In this document: positions 34,411 through 44,231 of the stretch, piece after piece | Layout of the letters: every line of letters starts with the position of its first letter | Position numbering within the stretch: position 1 is the first letter of the stretch | Assembly: GCA_024919175.1 (NCBI GenBank) | Contig: CP103804.1 | Location: 1,922,001-1,986,000, forward strand | DNA: 64,000 nucleotides | Reading direction: 5' to 3' | DNA from: Clostridioides difficile | GTDB lineage: Bacteria > Bacillota > Clostridia > Peptostreptococcales > Peptostreptococcaceae | Notes under the pieces: model-generated | What the model was told of the DNA's origin: nothing | Databases searched by the model: none | What the model saw: the letters and a program-made list of their open reading frames with translations, nothing else | Translations under genes and position numbers: made by a program

Positions 34411-34884
34411 ATGAGTTTACTTAGTAATAAAAAGGTTCTTATAATAGGTGACCGTGATGGTATACCAGGACCTGCAATAGAAGAATGTGTAAAAACAGTA
34501 GAAGGAGCAGAGGTTGTTTTCTCATCTACAGAATGCTTTGTCTGAACAGCTGCTGGGGCTATGGACTTAGAAAATCAAAACAGAGTTAAAGAAGCTGCTG
34601 ATAAATTCGGAGCTGAAAATGTTGTGATTTTACTAGGTGCTGCTGAAGCCGAAGCTGCAGGTCTTGCAGCCGAAACAGTAACTGCGGGGGATCCAACTTT
34701 CGCTGGACCACTTGCTGGAGTTGCCTTAGGATTAAATGTTTACCATGTTGTAGAAGAACAAATGAAAGAATTATTTGATGAAACTGTATATGAAGATCAA
34801 ATAAGTATGATGGAAATGGTTTTAGAAGTTGAAGAAATAGCAGAAGAAATGTCTGGTATAAGAGAAGAATTTTGCAAATTTTAA
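34411..34884 (+). CDS. grdA: Glycine reductase selenoprotein A (UGA decoded as selenocysteine)
   Basis: The gene is interrupted by an in-frame TGA at 34543-34545, codon 45. Reading through gives a 157-residue protein with the GrdA signature TECFVUTAAGAMDLENQ. Without readthrough the second half would be an orphan frame from 34561. GrdA carries the selenol that accepts the carboxymethyl group from component B and passes it to component C. The cysteine at residue 42, two positions before the FVU, is the conserved CxxU partner. AAGGAGGATTATT precedes the ATG at 34411. A hairpin just after the UGA (bacterial SECIS) is expected but was not folded. Confidence 0.96.
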
Positions 34885-34915
34885 TGCCTAAAAGCAAAAG
34901 GGGTGAAACTAAGAG

Positions 34916-36226
34916 ATGGGAAAACTAAGAGCAGTACATTATATTAATCAGTTCTTTGCTGGTATAGGTGGAGAAGAAAAAGCTGATACTAAGCCACATG
35001 TGGCAGAAACTTTACCTCCAATAAGTTTACAACTTGATAAATTATTAGGTGAAGATATTGAAATAGTTGGTACAGTAGTGTGCGGAGACAGTTACTTCAA
35101 TGAAAATATAGATAGTGCAAGTGAAGAAGTTTTAGCAATGATAAAAGGTTTTGAACCACAACTTTTCATAGCTGGGCCTGCATTCAATGCTGGTAGATAT
35201 GGAGTTGCTGCTGGAACAATAACTAAAGTTGTAAAAGACGCTTTAGATATACCAGCTTTAACAGGTATGTACATTGAAAATCCAGGTGCAGACATGTTCA
35301 AAAAGGATGTTTATGTAGTAGAAACTTCTGATTCTGCAGCAGGTATGAGAAAAGCACTTCCTAAGATAGCTAAACTTGCAATAAAACTTGCTAAAGAAGA
35401 AGAAATTGGAACTCCTAAAGAAGAAGGATACATAGCTAGAGGAATAAGAGTTAACTACTTCCATGAAGACAGAGGTTCTAAGAGAGCTGTTGACATGTTA
35501 GTTAAGAAGATAAAAGGTGAACCATTTGAAACTGAATATCCAATGCCAAACTTTGATAGAGTTGACCCAAGTAATCCTGTGAAAGACCTATCAAAATGCA
35601 AAATAGCTTTAGTTACTTCTGGTGGTATAGTTCCAAAAGGAAATCCAGATAGAATAGAATCTTCTTCAGCTTCTAAATATGGAACTTATTCTATAGCAGG
35701 AGTTATGGATTTAACAGAAGAAACTTATGAAACTGCACATGGTGGGTATGACCCAGTATATGCAAACTTAGATTCAGATAGAGTTTTACCTGTTGATGTG
35801 CTTAGAGATTTAGAAAAAGAGGGTGTAATTGGAAAATTACATGAAACTTTCTATACAACTGTAGGTAATGGTACATCTGTTGCAAACTCTAAAAAATATG
35901 CTTCTGAAATTGGAGCAGCATTGGTAGCTGATGGTGTAGATGCAGTAATTTTAACTTCTACATGAGGTACTTGTACTCGTTGCGGTGCAACGATGGTAAA
36001 AGAAATAGAAAAAACTGGACTTCCAGTAGTTCATATGTGTACAGTAGTACCTATTTCGTTAACAGTAGGGGCTAACAGAATAGTTCCAACTATAGCAATA
36101 CCTCATCCACTTGGAAATCCAGCACTTGACCCTACAGAAGAAAAAGCCCTAAGAAGAGGCCTTGTAGAAAAAGCATTAAACTCTTTAACTACAGAAGTAG
36201 ATGGTCAAACAGTATTTGAAAAATAA
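34916..36226 (+). CDS. grdB: Glycine reductase component B selenoprotein GrdB (UGA decoded as selenocysteine)
   Basis: This 436-residue protein has an in-frame TGA at 35963-35965, codon 350, in the context LTSTUGTCTRCGATM. Reading through restores the full GrdB length; the C-terminal 86 residues (VVPISLTVGANRIVPTIAIP, ending VFEK) are in the same frame. With GrdE it forms component B. The selenocysteine is followed by the CTRC cysteine pair, as in known GrdB. AAAAGGGGTG precedes the ATG. It is 31 bases after grdA. A hairpin without T-tract lies between grdB and grdC. Confidence 0.96.
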
Positions 36227-36310
36227 AAATAACACACACATATATTATATAGATAAAAGTATAAACACACACTAAAAATAAAAAATAACTATACACAAAA
36301 AAATAATATA

Positions 36311-36353
36311 GATTTCATGAATGGGTAAATGTGAGTTATTCATTCATGAAATC
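36311..36353 (+). other. 13-bp perfect hairpin in the grdB-grdC spacer
   Basis: GATTTCATGAATG (36311-36323) and CATTCATGAAATC (36341-36353) enclose a 17-base loop. There is no T-tract, so it is not a standard terminator. It may be an RNA processing or stability element that sets the ratio of upstream and downstream genes. Confidence 0.55.
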
Positions 36354-36478
36354 TTAAAAAATACCAAAATACATAAAAAAAGAATAAAATAAAATATACA
36401 ATACAATAAAAATACAATAATTGAAGTCTTTAATGAAATTAAATTTAGGTGTTCATAAAATTTATGGAGGTGCACAAA

Positions 36479-38011
36479 ATGACTTATCCAGTTTTAAAAG
36501 GGGCAGGCTATGTACTTATTCATACTCCAGATATGATAGTGCAAAATGGAAGTACTTGTACAGTTGAAAGAGCAACAAATCCAGATTCAGAATTTTTACA
36601 AGAAGTAGGTAATCATATAAGAAGTTACGAGGATGTAGTTAACTACATGCCAAATCAAGTTTACATAGGAAATAGAAGACCAGAAGAATTAAGAGATTTA
36701 CCAATGCCTTGGTGTGAACAAAAAGTTGAGGGAACTAGAAATGGTAAGTTCGGTGAAATAATGCCTCAAGATGAGTTTATAGCTTTAATGCAAATAAGTG
36801 ATGCATTTGATTTAGTAAAGTTATCACAAGAATTTATTGATGAAGTAAAACCAAAAATCGAAAATAACTACCCTGAAATTGCGCCATTTGTAGGGAAATT
36901 AAAGGGTGATGATATAGAAGAAGGTAAGGAATTAGTAGCAACACACATAGCAGAAGGATTATACCATGATGGAAAATTCGTTGGCTATGTAAAAAGAGCA
37001 CATGATGTAGATGTTAACTTAAATGCCCATACAATGTTTGAAAATTTAGTAGTAAAAGCATCTGGAGTTTTATCTGCTATTCAAATGCTAAGACATAGTA
37101 AAATAGACCCTGCTGAAATAGATTATGTTATTGAGTGTTCAGAAGAAGCTTGTGGAGATATAAACCAAAGAGGTGGAGGAAACTTTGCTAAATCAATAGC
37201 TGAAATAGCTGGACTTCAAAACGCAACTGGTTCTGATACAAGAGGATTTTGTGCAGCACCAACACATGCATTAATTCAAGCCGCAGCTTTAGTAAAATCT
37301 GGAATACACAAAAATGTAATGGTAGTAGCAGGTGGTGCAAGTGCTAAACTTGGAATGAATGCTAAAGACCATGTTAAAAAAGGTCTTCCTGTACTTGAAG
37401 ATGTTGTTGGAGGATTTGCAGTACTTGTATCTGAAAACGATGGTGTAAATCCAGTTATAAGAACTGACTTAACAGGTAAGCACACAGTGGGAACTGGTTC
37501 TTCACCTCAAGCAGTTATGACAGCACTTATAACTTCAGGTCTTGATAGAGCTAATTTAAAAATAACAGATGTTGATGTATATTCAGTTGAAATGCAAAAT
37601 CCGGATATAACTAAGCCAGCAGGAGCAGGAGATGTTCCAGAAGCAAACTACAAAATGATAGGTGCACTTGCTGTTAAGCGTGGAGACTTAGAGAAGAAAG
37701 AATTAAAAGATTTTGTGGCTAATAAAGGATTACCAGGATGGGCACCAACTCAAGGACATATACCATCAGGGGCACCTTATATAGGATTTTTAATAGATGA
37801 TTTAACTACAGGAGATAGAAATAGAGCTATGATAGTTGGAAAAGGTAGTTTATTCTTAGGAAGAATGACTAACTTATTTGATGGAGTATCTTTTATAGCT
37901 GAAAGAAATACAGGTGTTACTGAAGAGACTTCAGGAATATCTAAAGATGAAATTAAGAAGATAATAGCTGAATCTATGAAAAAACTAGCATTAGATATGT
38001 TAGAAGAATAG
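36479..38011 (+). CDS. grdC: Glycine reductase component C, subunit beta
   Basis: This 510-residue thiolase-like (FabH-like) subunit of component C binds the acetyl group made from the carboxymethyl-selenide and, with GrdD, releases acetyl phosphate. Seen are DYVIECSEEACGDINQRGGGN, DTRGFCAAPTHALIQAA with the probable catalytic cysteine, and VVAGGASAKLGMNA. ATG at 36479 follows GGAGGTGCACAAA; the open frame to 36449 has no ribosome site. grdD starts 11 bases after the stop. Confidence 0.94.
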   Translation: MTYPVLKGAGYVLIHTPDMIVQNGSTCTVERATNPDSEFLQEVGNHIRSYEDVVNYMPNQVYIGNRRPEELRDLPMPWCEQKVEGTRNGKFGEIMPQDEFIALMQISDAFDLVKLSQEFIDEVKPKIENNYPEIAPFVGKLKGDDIEEGKELVATHIAEGLYHDGKFVGYVKRAHDVDVNLNAHTMFENLVVKASGVLSAIQMLRHSKIDPAEIDYVIECSEEACGDINQRGGGNFAKSIAEIAGLQNATGSDTRGFCAAPTHALIQAAALVKSGIHKNVMVVAGGASAKLGMNAKDHVKKGLPVLEDVVGGFAVLVSENDGVNPVIRTDLTGKHTVGTGSSPQAVMTALITSGLDRANLKITDVDVYSVEMQNPDITKPAGAGDVPEANYKMIGALAVKRGDLEKKELKDFVANKGLPGWAPTQGHIPSGAPYIGFLIDDLTTGDRNRAMIVGKGSLFLGRMTNLFDGVSFIAERNTGVTEETSGISKDEIKKIIAESMKKLALDMLEE

Positions 38012-38021
38012 GGGTGAGGAT

Positions 38022-39167
38022 ATGTCAAAAAAAGTAATCGCAGATGTATTCTTAGAAGTAGCTAATGCAATAGAAAGTGGCGAATTTGGCAAAAAAATAA
38101 GAATTGGTGTGACTACACTTGGAAGTGAACATGGTGTAGAGAACATGGTTAATGGTGCACATTTAGCAAAATCCAATTTATTTGATATAGTACTTATTGG
38201 ACCAAAAGTAGAAACTGACCTTGAAGTAGTTGAAGTTAATGATGAAAAAGAAATGCATGGAAAAATGGAAGAATTATTAGATTCAGGATATATAGATGCC
38301 TGTGTTACTATGCATTATAATTTTCCAATAGGAGTATCTACAGTAGGTAGAGTAATAACTCCAGCAAAAGGAAAAGAAATGATACTTGCAACAACAACAG
38401 GAACAAGTGCTACTAATAGAATAGAAGCAATGGTAAGAAATGCTATTTATGGTATTGCTACAGCCAAATCAATGGGAAATAAATGCCCAAAAGTTGGAAT
38501 ACTTAATGTTGATGGGGCTAGACAAGTTGAAAAATGTCTAAAAGAGTTAAAAGATAATGGATATGATATAGAATTTGCAGATTCAATTAGAGCAGATGGT
38601 GGATGTGTTATGAGAGGTAATGATTTACTTGTAGGTGCACCTGATGTTATGGTTACTGATACATTATCTGGAAATATATTCATGAAAGTATTTTCTTCAT
38701 ATACTACAGGTGGAGACTATGAAGCTCAAGGCTTTGGGTATGGTCCTGGAGTTGGAGAAGACTATGATAGAAGAGTGCTTATAGTATCGAGAGCATCAGG
38801 TTCTCCGGTAGTAGCTAATGCATTAAAATATGCTTATGATGTTGTAAAGGGAGAAATAAATAATATTGCAAGAAGTGAATTTGCAAAAGTTAAAAGTGCA
38901 AAATTTGATGATATTATAGCTTCTCTTACTAAAAAAGAAGTTAAAACTGAAAAAGTAGAAGTTAAAATGCCAGATAAAGAGGTTGTTACTCGTCAAATAG
39001 CTGGTGTTGATATAATGGATTTAGAAGATGCAGTATCTGAACTATGGAAAAACGGAATCTATGCTGAAAGTGGTATGGGTTGTACAGGGCCGATAGTTCT
39101 TGTAAATGATGCTAAAGGTGATTTAGCTGTTGAAACTTTAATAAAGGCTGGATACACTGCAAAATAA
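38022..39167 (+). CDS. grdD: Glycine reductase component C, subunit alpha
   Basis: This 381-residue PlsX-like (phosphate acyltransferase-fold) subunit transfers the acetyl group from GrdC to phosphate, giving acetyl phosphate for ATP synthesis by acetate kinase. Typical blocks are IRIGVTTLGSEHGVENMVNG, TDTLSGNIFMKVFSSYTTGG and GYGPGVGEDYDRRVLIVSRA; the C-terminal ESGMGCTGPIVLVNDA has the family's conserved cysteine. GGGGTGAGG precedes the ATG. It is last in the operon, followed by a strong terminator. Confidence 0.94.
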   Translation: MSKKVIADVFLEVANAIESGEFGKKIRIGVTTLGSEHGVENMVNGAHLAKSNLFDIVLIGPKVETDLEVVEVNDEKEMHGKMEELLDSGYIDACVTMHYNFPIGVSTVGRVITPAKGKEMILATTTGTSATNRIEAMVRNAIYGIATAKSMGNKCPKVGILNVDGARQVEKCLKELKDNGYDIEFADSIRADGGCVMRGNDLLVGAPDVMVTDTLSGNIFMKVFSSYTTGGDYEAQGFGYGPGVGEDYDRRVLIVSRASGSPVVANALKYAYDVVKGEINNIARSEFAKVKSAKFDDIIASLTKKEVKTEKVEVKMPDKEVVTRQIAGVDIMDLEDAVSELWKNGIYAESGMGCTGPIVLVNDAKGDLAVETLIKAGYTAK

Positions 39168-39189
39168 ATATAAATTATACATGTAAATA

Positions 39190-39238
39190 AAGAACATATA
39201 GTTATAGCATTTTAGGCTATAACTATATGTTCTTTTTG
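39190..39238 (+). terminator. Terminator of the glycine reductase operon
   Basis: AGAACATATAGTTATAGC (39191-39208) and its exact complement (39216-39233) form an 18-bp stem with a 7-base loop, followed by TTTTTG. From 39239 to 39521 no gene or clear promoter was recognised. Confidence 0.9.
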
Positions 39239-39521
39239 TTACTAAATTTATATTATTTTTATTACCAAAGTGAGCATATAAAGATAATTAAATATTTATA
39301 ATTAACAACTGATAAAACAGAGATATCATGAGTTTTTATAATAATAATATTTTTTTATTTATTTGTTGTTACTTATACTAAGTAAAAAATCAGTGGAAAT
39401 GTATAAATAATATTAATAATGTATGAAAAAATTTTAGAAGTAAAGCATCTATAAGATAAAAAATAACATTATTAGTGATATAATATAGCTAAAGTAAAAA
39501 TTATTTTTTGGAGGCAAAATC

Positions 39522-40601
39522 ATGAGAAAAGTAGAAAAAGTAGTAGAATTATTAGAGGCTAAAGGACTTGATGCATTATACTTAACAAAAAAGACAAATG
39601 TAAATTACATAAGTGGCTTTCCTGATGAAGAAGCATATGCAATTATTTGTAAAGATGGAAATTTCTTAGTTACTGATAGTAGATATATGGAGCTTGCAGA
39701 AAATGTTTGTAAAGGTTTTGAAATTATAAACTGGCATAATTTTGATAGAAGTGTAGCAAAAGCTGTAAAAAGTGTGTGTGATAAAGTAGGTATAAAAAAG
39801 CTTGGGTTTGAAAGAACAAATATCGTATTTGATAAATATGAAGAACTTAAAAATCTAGTTGAACAAGATAGAGGAGAATTGATACCTACAGAAAATATTG
39901 TAGAGACACTTAGATATGTAAAAGACGAAGAAGAAATTAAAAATACAAGAAAAGCTTGTGAAATAGCTGATAAAGCATTAGAAGAATTGGTTCCACATAT
40001 AAAAGCTGGAGTTACTGAAATAGAATTAGCTACAAAACTAGAATATTTTATGAAAATGAATGGAGCACAAAATATAGGATTTGAAACTATATTGATATCA
40101 GGAGCAAAAACTTCATTACTTCATGGTAAACCAAGTGACAAGGTTATAGAAAAAGGTGATTTTGTACTTGTAGATTATGGAGCTATGTACAATGGATATA
40201 TTTCTGATACAACTAGAACTTTTATAGTTGGAGAAGCATCTGAAAAACAATTAGAGATTTATAATTTAGTTAAAGAAGCGCAAGATGTTGGAGTTGAAAA
40301 TATGAAGGTTGGTGTACATGCTACGATTCCAGATGCAGAAATAAGAAAAGTTGTTAAGAAGTATGACGATTACTACTATCAAGGGATAGGACATGGAGTT
40401 GGAAGAGATGTTCATGAAGAACCTTTTATTGGTAATTATGGTGATAAAACAATAGAAGAAGGATGTATAATAACAATGGAACCAGGTATTTATTTCCCAG
40501 GATGGGGAGGGGTTAGAATAGAAGATACTGTTTTAATTACAAAAAATGGACCTGAGAGACTAACTAAATTCCCTAAAGATTTGATGATTTTAGACAAATA
40601 A
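39522..40601 (+). CDS. M24-family Xaa-Pro aminopeptidase
   Basis: This 359-residue pita-bread metallopeptidase has an N-terminal creatinase-like domain (about 1-125; DALYLTKKTNVNYISGFPDEE) and a catalytic domain with the two-metal ligands in VLVDYGAMYNGYISDTTRTF, GIGHGVGRDVHEEP, ITMEPGIY and VRIEDTVL. It removes N-terminal residues before proline. TTTGGAGGC precedes the ATG. It is likely monocistronic and cytoplasmic. PepQ/PepP-like naming is possible, but the exact type is not clear. Confidence 0.92.
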   Translation: MRKVEKVVELLEAKGLDALYLTKKTNVNYISGFPDEEAYAIICKDGNFLVTDSRYMELAENVCKGFEIINWHNFDRSVAKAVKSVCDKVGIKKLGFERTNIVFDKYEELKNLVEQDRGELIPTENIVETLRYVKDEEEIKNTRKACEIADKALEELVPHIKAGVTEIELATKLEYFMKMNGAQNIGFETILISGAKTSLLHGKPSDKVIEKGDFVLVDYGAMYNGYISDTTRTFIVGEASEKQLEIYNLVKEAQDVGVENMKVGVHATIPDAEIRKVVKKYDDYYYQGIGHGVGRDVHEEPFIGNYGDKTIEEGCIITMEPGIYFPGWGGVRIEDTVLITKNGPERLTKFPKDLMILDK

Positions 40602-40645
40602 TTTAATTTTTATATGATTTTTTACAAAAAATAATATTGTAATAT

Positions 40646-40693
40646 CACAATTAAGCCCTCTTTACATATCTTAGTAAAGAGGGCTTAATTGTG
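40646..40693 (+). other. 20-bp perfect hairpin abutting the next gene's ribosome site
   Basis: CACAATTAAGCCCTCTTTAC (40646-40665) and its exact complement (40674-40693) enclose an 8-base loop. The 3' arm ends inside GTGAGGTG, the ribosome site of the gene at 40708. No T-tract follows on either strand. It may end the M24 transcript inefficiently or regulate translation of the next gene. Confidence 0.6.
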
Positions 40694-40707
40694 AGGTGAT
40701 AATGTCT

Positions 40708-41316
40708 ATGGACAAAAAACATAAATTTATGAAGAGTATAAAAAAAGCCTGGTATAAAATTAAGTTAATAGATAGATGTCTTATAATTGTCATGGCAATA
40801 CTCATGTTTGAATCTATATACAATTTGTTTGTCAATGAAGTTAATTCACAAGATACTACTACTATTGATGTAGTAGTGAGAACTACTTCAGCAGCGATAT
40901 TTGGATACTTTTTAAGTGCTAACTTTATAAGTAGAGCTTCAAGAAAAGTTACAAATACGGATGCATATTCAAATGTTTTTATAGATGATAATTCTTCTAA
41001 TAAAAGTCACGAACCAAGCCAAAACAATATAATGAATGTCAAAAATACTATTGGATTTGCTTTAGAAAATGATGATTATCAAAATAATGATAAAAAAATA
41101 TTTGTCAATAATGGTGAAGAAGTTGAAGAAGGAGAAACTAGTGAGTTACAAATTGTTATAGCTACTGTGATTTGTGTAGTAGCATTGGTAGTACTTTTTA
41201 TTGTAAGAAATTTTACAACGCCAGCAACAGCATCTCTAGGAACTATTTCACAGATGAGAGACTTTATCTCTGGATGCGTGGGTTTTTTGCTAGGTTGTCC
41301 AAGTAAACCTAATTAA
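40708..41316 (+). CDS. Membrane protein of unknown function
   Basis: This 202-residue protein has an N-terminal basic stretch, a membrane helix (about residues 20-38), a second hydrophobic segment (about 55-75), a polar, asparagine-rich middle (about 80-145), a third helix (about 147-167) and a weakly hydrophobic C-terminus ending SGCVGFLLGCPSKPN. No family is recognised. ATG at 40708 is 9 bases after GAGGTG; ATG at 40702 is an alternative. A 20-bp hairpin immediately precedes the ribosome site. Confidence 0.7.
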   Translation: MDKKHKFMKSIKKAWYKIKLIDRCLIIVMAILMFESIYNLFVNEVNSQDTTTIDVVVRTTSAAIFGYFLSANFISRASRKVTNTDAYSNVFIDDNSSNKSHEPSQNNIMNVKNTIGFALENDDYQNNDKKIFVNNGEEVEEGETSELQIVIATVICVVALVVLFIVRNFTTPATASLGTISQMRDFISGCVGFLLGCPSKPN

Positions 41317-41501
41317 AACATGAGTATTAAAATAGGTAAACTTAATATTAAAGGTATCAGTATAATAATATTTAAGTTATGAATGTATATCATTGTAATT
41401 CTTTTGAGATAATATATTTTATTGTTATACTGATACTCAAGAATACTTATAATATTTATCAAAATATGTATAATTCTGTATTTACACAATATGTAGAAAT
41501 A

Positions 41502-42374
41502 TTAACTTATATGAATAGAAGCCATATATTCAATAAAAAGTTTCATACTATGAGATATATATTGATGTTTTCTCCAAAGAACACCAATATTAGCAGTAAT
41601 TGCACGTTCTAAAGGAATTGAACAGAGATTTTCGGTATTTTGAAATATTTCTTTATACAGTATCGTTGAAGCTAAATCATTTTCTAATAAATAACGAATA
41701 GTAGAAAGCTGATTTGAGTGTAAAATTATATTTGGTTTAACCTTCTCAAGTCTTTTTGTAATAATTTTGTAGTGATAAGAACCTTCAGACAATATAACAA
41801 AAGGAATATTTTTCAACATATAGTTTGAAATAATGGACTGTTTTGCTAATTCATTTTTAGGATTTGTAACTAAATATAATTCTGTTTTATAGATTGTTTT
41901 TGAATCTATATCATCATAAATATCACTATCAATTATACCAATACAAAAATCAAGTGTAGATTCTTCAATCATTTTAGCACCAACAAAGGTTGGAACTTCA
42001 AAAATTTTAAGCTCAATATCTGGATAAATTACATTAAATCTAGGTAGTATCTTTGAAAGTAAAAAAGTACCTAAAACTGTAGGAATTCCTATTTTAAGAG
42101 ATGCTTTTCTTTTTTTCCCTAAGTCTAGTGCATCACTTTGAAAATCTTCAAACTGTCTCGTGAAATTTTTTGCCTTATCTAAAAAAATCGTCCCTTCAGG
42201 AGTTAAATCTATTTTATTACCTATTCTAAAAAAAAGTTCAAAACCGAGTTCTTTTTCTAATTCTTTAATAGCTAATGTTATAGAAGGCTGAGAAATATGG
42301 ATACTTTCTGCTGCTTTAGTCATGTTTTTATATTTACAAACTGTTTGAAAATAATATAGATAATTTATGTTCAT
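41502..42374 (-). CDS. LysR-family transcriptional regulator
   Basis: This 290-residue protein has the LysR helix-turn-helix at residues 1-60 (FQTVCKYKNMTKAAESIHIS, SITLAIKELEKELGFELFFR) and the periplasmic-binding-like effector domain from about residue 90. GGAGCT precedes the ATG. It is divergent from the succinate transporter/cat1 operon, the usual LysR arrangement, so it probably regulates that operon and itself in response to a pathway acid such as succinate. The effector is inferred only from position. Confidence 0.9.
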   Translation of the reverse strand: MNINYLYYFQTVCKYKNMTKAAESIHISQPSITLAIKELEKELGFELFFRIGNKIDLTPEGTIFLDKAKNFTRQFEDFQSDALDLGKKRKASLKIGIPTVLGTFLLSKILPRFNVIYPDIELKIFEVPTFVGAKMIEESTLDFCIGIIDSDIYDDIDSKTIYKTELYLVTNPKNELAKQSIISNYMLKNIPFVILSEGSYHYKIITKRLEKVKPNIILHSNQLSTIRYLLENDLASTILYKEIFQNTENLCSIPLERAITANIGVLWRKHQYISHSMKLFIEYMASIHIS

Positions 42375-42710
42375 TGGTTAATAGCTCCTTTCATTTAAGT
42401 AATTCATGACAAGTATATAATTAACAATAATATAAGTTTTGTATATTATTGTAAAAAAATAGAATAGTTTTAAACTATCATATCATAAGTTTTTGATATT
42501 TTCAATCTATTGAGAATAGTGATATTATTAAATTAACAAAAGATAATAGCTGACATGATTTAGTGAAAAAGTATTTGAAACGTAGCTATATCAATGAATA
42601 TTAAAAATTTAACTATCTAAAAATAATTAGTATTTATGTAATTTAACTATTAATTAAATTGTAACATAAAAAACTAATATTAGAATGATGAAATTTTTTT
42701 AATTAGAAAT

Positions 42711-42800
42711 GTTAATTTAATAACAAAAAATAATTTTGCGAAGTTTGCAAAGAGGGGAGAGATATATTTTTTAATAAATATCGTTAATTTAATAACAAAA
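42711..42800. repeat. 18-bp direct repeat upstream of the succinate/4-hydroxybutyrate operon
   Basis: GTTAATTTAATAACAAAA occurs at 42711-42728 and 42783-42800, 72 bases apart. Each copy has a GTTA...TAAC dyad. They lie between the divergent LysR gene and the transporter start, so they are candidate regulator sites. The rest of 42375-42710 shows no clear promoter. Confidence 0.55.
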
Positions 42801-42819
42801 TATGAAAGGGAGTGGTTTG

Positions 42820-44205
42820 GTGAAGTTTGAGTTGATGGATTTTTTAATGAACCCTTTTGTCCTTATGTTTGCTGCTGTAATTACAGGAATATTATTTGGA
42901 AAAATTAAATTTGGGAAGTTTAATTTTGGAGTATCAGGAGCATTATTTACAGGATTATTTATTGGATGGCTTGTGTATAGCTTAGGAAATTCAGTAATAG
43001 CAAAAGGAGAGACAGCAGCAGGGTATAAGGCGGCAACTATCATGATGGGTAATGGAATTATTTCTTCTGATTTCTTTGATTTTTTTCTAATTATATTTGT
43101 TGCAGCAGTTGGTTTATTAGCTGCCAAGGATATGAAAGCCGTACTTAAGAAGTATGGAGCTAGATTCGTGGTTTTAGGTGTTCTTATAACTTTTATAGGA
43201 GGCTCTATGACTTATGCAATGACTTTATTATCAAGTAATAAAGGAAGTAGTGCATATGAGGTTTCTGGTGTTTATACAGGAGCACTAACAAGTTCTCCTG
43301 GTTTAGCTGCTGCTTTAGAAACAGCTGGTAAACATGCAGAAGATGTATCAAAAGAGTTTGAGAAAGCATCACTAGAAGATAAAAAAGAAATATTAAAAGT
43401 AGTTGACCCAGAAGGTAAATTGGATGTAGCTAAAACTACATCACTAACTCAAGAGCAGATAGATAAGTATATCGCATATGCTGAGGCAGGTGTTGGTATA
43501 GGGCATGCAGTTGCATATCCTTTTGGAGTGTTAATAGTAATATTAGGAGTAAATTTCCTTCCTAAAATATTTAGAATGGACCTTAAAGAAGAAAGAAGAA
43601 AATATGAAAAAGAAATGAAAGAAGCTAGAGATAGTGTTGGTGGTAAAACGATACCAGAAGTTCCATTTAATATAATAACATTTTTCTTAACATGTCTTGC
43701 TGGATATTTAGTTGGAGGAATACATGTGTTCATGGGCCCATTAGGATACTTTACATTAGGGGCAACTGGTGGTTCTCTAATTGTATCTCTAATACTTGGA
43801 TATGTAGGTAAGATAGGTGTAGTAAATTTCAGAATGGAAGAAAAAGTATTAAATATTCTAAAACAAATAGGGCTAGTATTTTTCTTAGCAATAGTTGGAT
43901 TAAGATATGGTGGTAAAGTAGTTGATTCAATTATGACATCTGGTATGCATCTAGCTCTAGTAGCTATAGTAGTAGGAATTACAGCTATGATGATTGGATT
44001 TTTGGTTGGTAAGTATGTATTCAAACTAAATTGGATTTTGTTATCTGGAGCTGTCTGTGGTGGTATGACATCAACACCAGGGCTTGGAGCTGCTGTTGAT
44101 GCTCTTGATAGTGATGACCCAGCAGCGGGGTATGGTGCTACATACCCATTTGCACTGTTAACTAAAGTTATATTGGTTATAGTTTTACACAAACTTCCAA
44201 TGTAA
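42820..44205 (+). CDS. AspT/YidE-family transporter, probable succinate carrier
   Basis: This 461-residue protein has about 10-11 membrane helices in two repeats of the aspartate-alanine exchanger family. Each repeat carries the paired motif seen as GALTSSPGLAAALETAG near residue 155 and GGMTSTPGLGAAVDAL near residue 425. A soluble loop at about 165-220 separates the halves. GTG at 42820 is 9 bases after GGGAG; ATG at 42802 and TTG at 42817 are alternatives. It is first in an operon that reduces succinate, so succinate uptake is the likely role; the homologous locus in C. difficile has been described as a succinate transporter. Exchange with another acid is possible. Confidence 0.85.
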   Translation: MKFELMDFLMNPFVLMFAAVITGILFGKIKFGKFNFGVSGALFTGLFIGWLVYSLGNSVIAKGETAAGYKAATIMMGNGIISSDFFDFFLIIFVAAVGLLAAKDMKAVLKKYGARFVVLGVLITFIGGSMTYAMTLLSSNKGSSAYEVSGVYTGALTSSPGLAAALETAGKHAEDVSKEFEKASLEDKKEILKVVDPEGKLDVAKTTSLTQEQIDKYIAYAEAGVGIGHAVAYPFGVLIVILGVNFLPKIFRMDLKEERRKYEKEMKEARDSVGGKTIPEVPFNIITFFLTCLAGYLVGGIHVFMGPLGYFTLGATGGSLIVSLILGYVGKIGVVNFRMEEKVLNILKQIGLVFFLAIVGLRYGGKVVDSIMTSGMHLALVAIVVGITAMMIGFLVGKYVFKLNWILLSGAVCGGMTSTPGLGAAVDALDSDDPAAGYGATYPFALLTKVILVIVLHKLPM

Positions 44206-44231
44206 ATAAGATTTTATATGGGGGGATATTT

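Noticed and set aside
34561..34884. Separate 107-residue reading frame
   Set aside because: It is the part of grdA after the selenocysteine UGA. It has no ribosome site of its own and is in frame with the start at 34411.
35993..36226. Separate 77-residue reading frame after grdB
   Set aside because: It is the C-terminal end of grdB beyond the selenocysteine UGA at 35963, in the same frame.
43449..44192. 247-residue minus-strand frame inside the transporter gene
   Set aside because: Proline- and threonine-rich antisense composition is the usual shadow of a membrane protein gene. It has no ribosome site.
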